Shown here piece after piece: positions 1 through 12,000 of a stretch of DNA of 64,000 nucleotides. Source of the DNA: a virus; IMG/VR virus record IMGVR_UViG_3300023174_002543, positions 123,664-187,663 of that record, one strand, 5' to 3'. A program made the position numbers and the translations under genes. The notes under the pieces were generated by a model that saw nothing but the letters and a program-made list of their open reading frames with translations, was not told the origin of the DNA and did not search any database. Numbering within the stretch: the first letter of the stretch is position 1; every line of letters begins with the position of its first letter.

Positions 1-3000
1 CTTCAGTGGCTAAACAAAATACATGGACACATGTTGCGATTACACGAACCAACGGCGTAGTATATTTATTTGTCAATGGTTATAGAGTGGCTTCATCACT
101 AGCTAAAACAACATTGTGGGGTGGTACTGATACATTAAACATTGGTCGTTATCAGCCAAGTGGAAATCAATACTTTGTAGGATATATCACTAACGTGAGA
201 TTTGTATATGGAACGTCAGGAATATACACAAGTAATCCATTAACTCCACCTTACACTACACCATTGACTGCTGTTACAGGTACAACATTGTTATTGTTAC
301 AATCAACACTAACTAAAGATAATAGTGCTAATAACGTAACAGTTACAAATAATAATGTGATATTATCAACGTATACCAATCCGTATACAACAATGAAGTT
401 GCCATTCTTATTAAGTGCTCAAAATGGATATGGTATCAATGCCGGCACCGTAGTAAGAGATAATAGTATATTTAACACTTCATTACAAAGTACCAGCACT
501 AGTTATGTAACATATATGGCTGCAGTAAGTCCTTTTGGAGTGACCCCCACTCTACTAGTTGGTCAATCAGCCATGCAACGTGATGAAAGTATCAACAGCC
601 TAGTTCCACAAACAATTACCACAACAGCCACAATAATGCCTTATGTAACACCATTCAGTGGTAATGCAGTTGCATTTAACGGCAGTACAAGTTATATTAC
701 TGGTACTAACTTATACAACAGTTTGGGCGGGGACTTCACAATTGAATTCTTTATGATGGCAGGTCCACAAACTGCTACAGTCGGTGGATTACTGTTAGGC
801 AGAAACATAAGCTGGTCTACTACAAATAATAATTATTATATCATGTGTAGTTCACCCGGTGGAGTTGGGAAAAACTCATTACAAACTATACAAATTTATA
901 ACCCGCTTATTAGTATAACTTCACCTGTGTATTTAGGATTAACCTCGGTTTGTGATAGCAAATGGCATCATATTGCTATTGTAAGAATTAATGGTATTGT
1001 AAAAATATACATCGATGGAGTATTAGATACAAGTCCGTTTAGTAGCTTTGCGAATACGGGTATTTGGGACTATAGCAATTATACTATTGGTAGTAATCCA
1101 AATGACGCTGGGTCAACAGTAGCCCAATTAGCATACAACGGTATGTTAAGTAACTTGCGTATTATTAATGGTACCGGTATTTACACAGGCACGTTCACCC
1201 CTCCTACAAATAACTTAACAACATCACAATCTAGTAGAACAAATGTTGTTCAATATACATCAACAACACCAAGTTCAACAGGTTATAGTTTGCAATTTAA
1301 TTCAGCGACTGGTAGTTATCTAACTACAACCTATTCCCCTGTACTAAGTTTAGGAACAAATGACTATACGATTGAGTTCTGGCACTTCTTATCAGGTAAA
1401 TCAGCAGCAAATCAACCTTGTTTGTTCAGTAATGCTAATAGTTCTAGTGCTGGCGTTTTAAATATGTATGCCGGACATGCTAGTGCCAATGTACTAAAAT
1501 ATCAACTTGCATTTAACACTCAGTCGGTAATAGCTACTTATATAACCATGCAAAGTGTATCAAATATCATCTATGGCAAGTGGACACATATTGCATTGGT
1601 AAGAAGATCAGGGGTTGTGTATCTATATATTAATGGTACACTTGATTCTACTAGCGGTTTAGGTAATTATTCTGTATACAGTTCTCAATGGTACATAGGT
1701 AATGATGTGACAAATTCAGCTTTAGGATATATTTCTGGCTTCATCAGCAACTTCCGTGTCACAAACGGTCTAGCAGTTTATACCGGTAACTTTACAGTAC
1801 CAACTAGTGCATTAACAACAACACAAAGTTCAGGTACAAACATTGCTGCAATAACCAATACAAGTCTGGCTAATGGTGGTGCAATATCTATTGTAGCCAG
1901 TGGTTCACAATATATAAATACCACCATGGTATTAACAACTGCAACCACTAACATGACAGTTGAGGCTTGGGTAAATTTCACTTTATTCCCAACGTCAAAT
2001 ACTTGGATAGGTGGCACTGCAACTATTTTTAGTACAAGCGGTAATAGTTATTCAAGCGGTATACATTTTGTATTAGGTTCAACTAATATATATGTTGTAA
2101 TAACAAATACTGTATACGGTGGTTATGCACACAACATGGTTGCTGGAACTTGGTATCATCTTGCGTATGTTATAAATAACGGGGTCGTTACATTCTTTAT
2201 AAATGGTATTTCTGTGGGTAGTATATCAGGTATCCCTGTTACTTTTGGAGCACCTAGTTATTCTGTAATAGGTGCATCTGATACCAGCGGATCATATGGT
2301 ATCGGTAGTATTGGTGGCGGTAGCGTTGGGTACATTAGTAACCTAAGAGTATTAAAAGCAACTGCATTATATACCGGTAACTTTGTACCAAGCACCAGCC
2401 CACTAACTAACACCCAAAGTGCAGTAACTAATATCAGTGCAATCACAGGCACAAATACAAGTTTATTGTTACAAAGTTCTGCTACAACTGATGCAAGCGC
2501 AAATGCATTTACACTAACAGTTGGCGGAAGCCCAAGCGTTAATACTTCTGTGTTCCCCAAGTTTACAGTGACAAATGCATCTAGTGCATACTTTCAATCA
2601 AACGGAATTACTACTCAGTATGCATCACTAAGAGCTCCTACTGCTACTAGTATTCTTGGCACAGGTACATTTACAGTTGAATGCTGGATATATCCTATAC
2701 CATTCTTGGCAGCTACATCAGCATATCAAGTTATTATAGATAATGATACGGCTTCAGGATTAAATGCATTTAGTATAAATCCAAATGGTACTATATTTTA
2801 CGGTCTAACTCTTAGTACAGTATTAGGAACAACCTCATCGCTATACACAGTAAAATTTAATGCTTGGAATCATTTAGCATTGGTGAGAAATGTTACACCG
2901 GCGTCAAGCATAGCAACCATATATATTAATGGTGTAGCAGGATATGCCGGTACAGATACTACAAGTTATAACGGCGGTATTGTTCGTATAGGTACTCAGC

Positions 3001-6000
3001 GTTCAGGCATTACATTCCCTTATACAGGCTATATATCTAATCTAAGAATTGTTAATGGTGTTGCTGTTTATACAAGTAATTTTACAACTCCTACAGCACC
3101 TTTAACTGTTACTCAAAGTGCAAACATTAACGGTAACCCAAGTACTGCACTAGCAATTAATACATATGCAGGCAATTTTAACGGTACTTCACAATATCTA
3201 ACAGTTCCTACTAGTGCAACTGCAAACGTGATACCATTGATATTAGGTAATAGTAATTTTACTATTGAATGTTGGATTTATCCATTAACCTCAAGTCAAA
3301 GTACATGGTTTATTGATTTTAGACCTACTATAGAGGGTGCATATCCTGCATTAGGATTAACTAGTGGTACAATTTATTATTTTGTTAATAGTGCAACTAA
3401 AATCACTGGGTCAGTTGCTGGCTTGTATCAATGGACTCATGTAGCAGTAGTAAGAAACACCAATATAACTACACTATATATTAATGGCGCCGGTGTAGGT
3501 TCATTCACTGATACTACAACATATCTGCTTAATCAAAATGTAAGCCCTCCGGTCATAGGTACATATGGTGTTACACGTGGTGGTACTGGATTTGTTGGCT
3601 ATATAAGCAACGTGCGTATTGTTAATGGTACATCGGTATATAATAGTGCGTTTACACCCCCTACTACTCAGTTAACTGCTACTCAAAATGCAGGAACAAA
3701 TATCAGTCCAATTGGCTCACTAATAACTACCAATGGATATTATAGTAATTTCTTCAATGGTTCTACAAGTCAATATTTGTCAGTGCCAGGGCAAGCCTTA
3801 GTATTTGGTACCCTACCATTTACAGTTGAAGTTTGGATTTATACAACATCTCAAAACGGACCGGCAATTATCGATAACATGATAAGCACATCAGGTTCAT
3901 ATTCTATTGGACAGTGGTACTTTGCACTTACTACTACTACAGGGTATCCAGTATTTTATTATGCAACAGGTGTTTCTACTCTTGTTACAATTACTTCTGC
4001 CATAAGTGCTCCTATCGGTCAATGGACTCATCTTGCTGCAGTAAGAACGGGCACAGGTACAAATGGATTCACTATTTACGTTAACGGTCTTGTAGGTGTA
4101 ACTACAACAATAAGTGCTTCAATAGGTGCATTTAATACAACCACTTCAAATACAATTGGGTTGATGACAAGTCCTAGAAATGCACCCGTAGCAGGATTTC
4201 TATCTAACGTAAGGGTAACAACTGGTTTAGGCGTATATACAGGAGTATTCAGCCCGCAATTCACACCACTGACTAACACTCAAAGTATAGTAACTAGTAC
4301 ACAAAGTAGTTTACTAGCATTGCGAACAACTTCTATCATTGATGAAAGTACGAATGCATTTACATTAACATCAGTTGGCTCACCCGCAACAAGTGGTAGC
4401 GTAACACCGTTCGTAACAACTAATGGATACAGTGTATTGTTTACACCTAATCAATTCTTGGCTGCAGCCCCATTGAGTAGTATATATCAAGTGTTTACCG
4501 GGGATTTTACTGTTGAATTCTGGGCATACTGTACAAATTCTTCAACTGTTAATTGTTTGTTTATGAATTACAATGGAACAAGTGATATCAGTTTCTACAT
4601 GGGTTTTACCCCCGTTGCAGGGCAACTCAGTTATGGTGGCTATAATACATACACTACATTAAGTGCAGCAGCCACATCTGTATTGTTCAACGTATGGACA
4701 CACATTGCATATGTTAGAATTAATAGTGTCGAAACTGTGTATTTTAACGGTGTCTCTGTATCAACAAGTACACGTACTTTAAACTTTGCCACCGGTACTT
4801 TATATGTTGGTATTAATCCAGCAATTGGTCAATACTTCAGCGGCTACATGAGTAATTTTAGAGTTATTAAAGGACTCGGTGTTTATACTGGTAACTTTAC
4901 ACCTTCTACTACCCCATTAACTACAACGCAAAGTTCAAGTACAAACATTCAAGCAATTACAGGTACGGCACCTGCAAACGGTAATAGTGTTAATTTTAAT
5001 GGTAGTTCATATTTGAATACTACTGGTAATAGTCAACTTGAATTTGGTAATAATACATATACGATTGAATTTTGGTTCTATCTTACTTCAGTATCAGTAT
5101 ATCAACATCTATATGATTTAAGAGGTTCCGGTCCCAATAACATAGCATCTTATGTTTATTGCCAAACTAATGGCTCTATATATTATGGCATTGGTAGTAA
5201 TACGACAGTAATACCAGGATCAAGTACTGCTGTTGCTGTACAAACATGGTATCATCTAGCGATTGTAAGAACGAGCCAATCAACCAATGGCGTTACTATG
5301 TACTTAAACGGTATAAATGTTGGTGTTGGTACTGATGCTAATACTCATTTACAGTACGGATTACGTTTAGGTGCAGCTAGTCCCTCAGCCACAGCGTTTG
5401 CTACTGGTTACATGAGTAACTTTAGAATATTGATTGATACTGCTTTGTATACAAGTAATTTTGCAATGCCAAATAATACATTAACTGCAATAACAAACAC
5501 TAGAGTACTAGCATTACAAAATTCAACCACCACGGATGCAAGTGCAAATAATTTTACATTTACTGCAACCGGTACAGTAACATTAACTACAACAATATCA
5601 CCGTATATTTATACTACTAATTGGTTGATAATGCAAAATTCACCTACTACTGATGCAAGTATTTATAATTCAACCCCTAGCAATTCAGGCGGAGCCGTTA
5701 TTTCTATAAGGTCTCCCTTTATAGTAACTAACGGATACAGTACACAGTTTACAGGTAGCAGCCAATATATTCAAGCGCCAAGCGATGCAGCGTTTACATT
5801 TGGTACAAATGACTTTACAATTGAAGGTTGGATATATCTAAGTACCAATACATCAACTGGTACACTTTATGATGGTAGAACTGCAACTAACTCACTTAGC
5901 CCGGTAATTTATATTGATTCCAATCGAGTATACTATGCAGTTGGTAGTACTATTGTTATTACTGGAAGTTTTATAGCGTCTGCAACTTGGTATCATATTG

Positions 6001-9000
6001 CAATATCTCGTTTTTCAGGTAGTACAAGTTTATATGTAAACGGTCTACAAACAAGTAACATATATGCAGATACTAATAACTATGTAATTGGCGCACCGTA
6101 TATTGGTACTGGATATAACTCAAGCAACCCATTAACAGGTTATATCAGTAATATTCGTGTAGTTAAAACTGCATTGTATAATAATAGTTTTATTCAATCA
6201 ACTGTACCACTAGTTGCTACAGTAGGTGGAAATATCAGTGCGATTTCGGCACTTACTGCTACTAACGGTTATTATGCTTCTGCGTTTGGCGGTGCTAACG
6301 GTCTATCAATATCAACTGTAAGTGCTATATATGCATTAGGAACAACATATACAATTGAGATGTGGCACTATAGAATGAGCAACACATCTGCTGGATCATT
6401 TACAAGTGCATTGATACTAGTTGGAACAACAAATCTTGGAACTGCTTGTACAGGATTCCTACTTACATACAACACCAGTGGTGTTATTAATTTCTTTGAC
6501 AGTAGTAATGCCACAGTAATTAACTACGCTAATGCAACTACTAATATACCGTTGTATACTTGGACACATATTGCTGTAGTACGAAATAGCACCACAACAG
6601 TTACATTATATGTTAACGGTGTTAGCGTTGCAACAGGAACTAGTTCAGCAACTCAAGCAACTAACTCATCTGTATTCATAGGTGGTGATACTGCTAATCA
6701 AGGTAGATTTACAGGATATATAAGTAATTTACGTATTGTTAAAGGTGTAGCAGTATATACTGGTGCATTTACAACACCCACTGGTCCTCTATCTACTATT
6801 CAATCTAGTGGTACAAATATTTCTGCATTAGTTGGAACAGAAACAAGTTTATTAACATGCCGAAGTTCAACTATTGTGGACAACAGTACAAACAGTGCCA
6901 CAAACACTATTACAAATACCGGTATAGTTGGTACAGCAATTGCTATTGGATTGTTTGGTAATAACTCCGGTGTAGTATTATTAACCAGTCAAAGTTCAAC
7001 TATAGTTGATAATAGTGTTTATGCAGCTCCAATGACAAATACTGGATCAGTTCTCATTCAGCCAGTAATTAACTTGTATGCAAATAAGGGCGCAACACAA
7101 TTATTAGCACTACAGACTAATAATAATGTAACATTAGATACCAGTATCAATGCATATGCTCTTGTAAATAATGGTACTACAACTACATTGCCTGCAGCAG
7201 GATTATTTGGTACAGCAGTCGTTAATTTGTTAGCACTACAATCATCATTGACTACTGATGCCGGTTATTATGCAACTACACTAACACCAAGTGGATTGGT
7301 ACAGTTTGATGCACTATCACCTTATGCAGCACTCAACGGTAATAGTATATTCTTTAATGGTGATAACCAATATATTCAGGCACCAAGCAATGCTGCGTTC
7401 ACATTCGGCACAGGTGACTTTACTATTGAAGGTTGGATATATCTAATTGGTAATACTAAAACGGGTACATTATATGACGGTAGAACTGGTTTAACTACAG
7501 TAAGTCCGCAAGTCTATATAAACAATAATATTGTATACTACGCAGTTGCCAATGTTAATCGTATTACCGGACCTACAATAAATATTGCTACCTGGTATCA
7601 TATTGCAGTAGTAAGAATTTCAGGCATCACAGAGTTATTTGTTAATGGTAATCAATTTGGTATCGATTATATTGATACTAATAACTATGTTATTGGATCC
7701 CCTCTAATTGGTCAAGGTTATAATAATAGTAATTCGCTAATAGGATACATCAGTAATGTACGTGTAGTTAAAGGAACCGGAGTATATGTAAGTCGATTTA
7801 TTACACCTATAACAACACTAACAAATACACAGGCCAGTAGCACAAATACAAAAGCATTAGTTGCATTACCTACTTCAGGTTATTACAGTGGTTATTTTGG
7901 TTCAACTACACAAGCATATTGTGTCGTTACTACACCAACAACTATGCTTACACTATCAGGTAGTGCATTTACAATTGAAGCATGGGTATACTTTACTGAT
8001 TGGGGAAATGTTGTTAGTCTTGTGTATGGTGCAGGATTCTTTAGTACTGGAAACAGTGCCGGCTTTAACATTGTCTTTGCAGGCACAGTTTCTTCATATA
8101 CCGGTGTAACAATATATGCAGCAAGTGGTACGGTAAACAACTTATTTCCCTATGCTTTCCAATTAGGCACATGGTATCATGTTGCGGTTACAAGAACCAT
8201 TAATGGATTATACAACGCATTTGTCAATGGAACAAATATAGGAAATTATACTAGTACTAGTACTTGGGTAGATCCTACAAGTCAAAGCATAGCACTTAGT
8301 TATTCGCCAAGTGCCTATTATTTCTCTGGCTTTATAAGTAATCTTAGAATTACAATGGGTCAAGCAATATATATCGGTACTTATGCATCATTTACACCAA
8401 GTACTAATATATTGACAACCACACAAAGTGCAAATACAAATGGTAGTCCAAGTCTTGCAATTGCACAGTCAACTAGTGCCGGTTATTATAATTTAGGGTT
8501 CGTTGGTAATGCTTCACAATACTTGACATTATCTGGTGCAGGACATGTATTTGGTATAAACCCATTCACTATTGAATGTTGGGTATATGCAATAAGTTTT
8601 GCCACCAATATGCCAATAATTGATAACTTTACTAGTAATACAGCAGGTTCATATATTATTGGTAGTTGGAGATTATATTTGAGTGCTACCAGCGGTGTAC
8701 CTACTTTTATATACGCAACTAGTGTTTCTGCAACTAGTGCGTTTAGTACATTGATTGGGCCCTCACTAAAATCATGGACACATATTGCAGTGGTAAGAAC
8801 TAGTGCAAGTGTTGGTGGATTTAATATATATATCAACGGAGTATCAGGTCAAGCAAATACCCTAAGCCAATCGATTGGTGCAGTCAACAGTAATACACAA
8901 ATTGGTGCAGGTAAGGATGGTTACCCATTCAATGGATATATTACCAATATAAGATTAACAAATGGCGTGGCATTATATACTAATTTGTTTGTACCACAAA

Positions 9001-12000
9001 CTACACCTTTCACTGCAATACAAACGGCACAAACTCCTGTTATAAGTTCATTGTTGGCATTACAAAACTCTGTTACAACTGACGCAAGTGCGAATACATT
9101 TACATTAACTGCTACAGGTAGTCCAACTGTTAGTTCAACCGTTGTTCCTTATATGCCAGTTACTAACGGATATAGTGTTTACTTTAATGGTTCTAGTTAT
9201 GTATCATTAACCACGCAAACTGCTTTTGGACTAGGTACAGGGGACTTTACAATTGAAGTATGGATATATCCTACTCTAAATCCTGCTAACGGTATAGGTG
9301 CAATTGCTGACTTTAGGACAGGTGCCACTGCAACTGCTACATCAATAAGAATTAATAATGCTAGACAACTACTGTTTTATGACGGCCCACAAAATAATGA
9401 TGCTATATTTACCAATACTACTGTTGCTCTCAATCAATGGAGTCATATTGCTTATACAAGAATAGGTAATTTAGTTACTGGATACATCAACGGTGTAGTT
9501 GCTGGATCAGTGGCAGTAACTAGTAATTTAGGATCAACTCAACCAATATGGATTGGTAATAATCAAACTGCTGGTTATAATTTCAATGGTTACATGAGTA
9601 ATTTCCGCCTAGTAAAGGGTCTAGCAGTATACACCGGTGCATTTACTCCTCCAACAAGTCCATTAGCAACTACACAAAGTTCAGGTACAAATATTGTTGC
9701 ACTACCGGGTGGTAGTACTACATTCTATAATTCATTCAACGGTACTAGTCAATATTTAACTACACCAAATAATACTGCATTCTCATTGAGTGGTGGTAGT
9801 TATACAATTGAATTATGGGCATATTGGAATAACATATCCGGCGAGCAAGTAATCATTGAACGCTTTACTGCTGCCAGCGGTCCGGGATATACACTATATA
9901 AAACCGGTGGACACCAAATTCAATTGTATGGAAGCGCCACGGTAGTAACCAGCACTAGTACACTAGTAGCCGGAACTTGGTATCATATTGCAATATCTTA
10001 TAATGGAACAAACACACGTGTATTCATTAATGGAACACAAGAAGCTACTGCCACTTTAAACATCACAGACTCAGCTTCTCCACTAGTTATAGGTTCTCGT
10101 AATAGCGGAGCAAGTGCTTTCTTCAATGGATACATTTCCAATATAAGAATAGTAAAAGGTGTTGCAGTTTATACCGGTAACTTTACAGTACCAACTGCCC
10201 CATTAACTGCTACGCAATCTAGTGGTACAAACATCAGTGCTATTACTGCAGGTCAAACTGTATTACTAACTTGCCAAAGTTCACTCATTGTTGATAATAG
10301 TGCATCGTTGGTGACATTCACAAATCCGCTTGGTGTGACAACTACACCTACATCATTGACACCTGTCTATGTACAATTGTTAATGTTACAAAATTCAGTG
10401 AATAATGATGCAAGTGTTAATAGTTTTAATGCAGGTATTACCGGTACTCCAACAGTTAACACTACTAACATGACATATATGCCGTTCGTTAATACTAACG
10501 GACGTAGTGTACGCTTTACAGGTAGTACTCAGTATATCAACGCACCAAGTAATGCGGTATATACATTTGGTACAGGTGACTTTACTATTGAAGGTTATAT
10601 ATACTTGGCTAGCGGCACTAGTGGCACATTGTTTGATAACAGAACCGGCGCAACAACTGTTAGCCCACAAATTTATATAACTGCAAGTACCATTAATTAT
10701 GCAGTATCTGGTACAAGCGTTATAGTAAGCCCAACTATATTCTCTAGCACATGGTATCATGTTGCCGTAGTAAGAATATCAGGCGTTACTATACTATATG
10801 TTAATGGTATACAAGCAGGTGTTTCATATACAGATAGTAATGATTATGTAATTGGTAGTCCATTCATTGGCACAGGTTTTGGCAGTAGTAATCCATTGAA
10901 TGGATATATTAGTAACTTGCGAGTAGTCAACGGCACTGGATTGTATACTAATACGTTTGTTGTTCCTACTATACCATTAACTGCAAATGCAGTAAGTAGT
11001 GTTATAACTAATCTACCCGCACCAATAACTAGTAATGGATATTATGCTACTGCATATTCAGGATTAACAAGTCAATATCTATCAGTACCTGGTACACCGT
11101 TTGTATTCAGTACTAATGCATTTACAGTTGAATGCTGGGTTTACATAAATTCATTAGCCGCACAACAAACACTAGTTGATAATTTCGTAACCGGACCTAG
11201 TGGATCGTTCACGCCAAATCAATGGCAACTCTATATTACAACTAGTGGTACAGTTGCCTTCAACTATGCAACCAATGCATCTACAGTATTGACTCCAACA
11301 ACTACAACTACGGTAAGTCTTGGCGTATGGACACATATTGCAGTAGTTAGAACAAGTACAAGTACAAATGGATTTGTAATTTATATCAATGGTATTGCAG
11401 GTGTAATTGGTACAGTAAGTTTTGGATTAGGTGTTAACGTAACAAGTAGTATAGGTATACAAACTTATAGTAAAACATTACCTATGACTGGCTTTATAAG
11501 TAATTTAAGAATTACTAACTTGGCAGTTTATACAGGTACGTTTACTCCACAAACTTCCCCATTATCGTTAACTCAAGTAGGTGGTAGTTCAACTAACGCA
11601 ATTACCGGTACTCAAACATCGTTATTAGTATTACAGAATACAGTTACAACTGATGCAAGTACAAATAATTTAACATTAACCGCAACTGGTAATCCAGTTA
11701 TCTCACTAGTTATATCGCCGTACCCAACATCAGTAGCTAATAATTATAGTGCAAGTTTTAACGGAACTACAACGCAATATCTAATTACATCGGCACAAAC
11801 AAGTTCTACATATTTTGGTACAGGTGATTTTACTATTGAAGCATGGGTGTATTTAACATCAACCCCCTCACAGAATGCATCAATTACTTGCGTTAACGCT
11901 GATTGGCAAATAAGTTGGAACGTAAGTGGTTTCTGTTTCATGCCTGACGGGTCTGTTAGAAAAGTCAATACAAATAACTTAGCAGCCATATCAAATAATA

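Noticed and set aside
10395-10760. 121-codon minus-strand frame rich in Cys inside the giant adhesin
   Set aside because: Artefact of repetitive Thr/Ser/Asn codons read in reverse.
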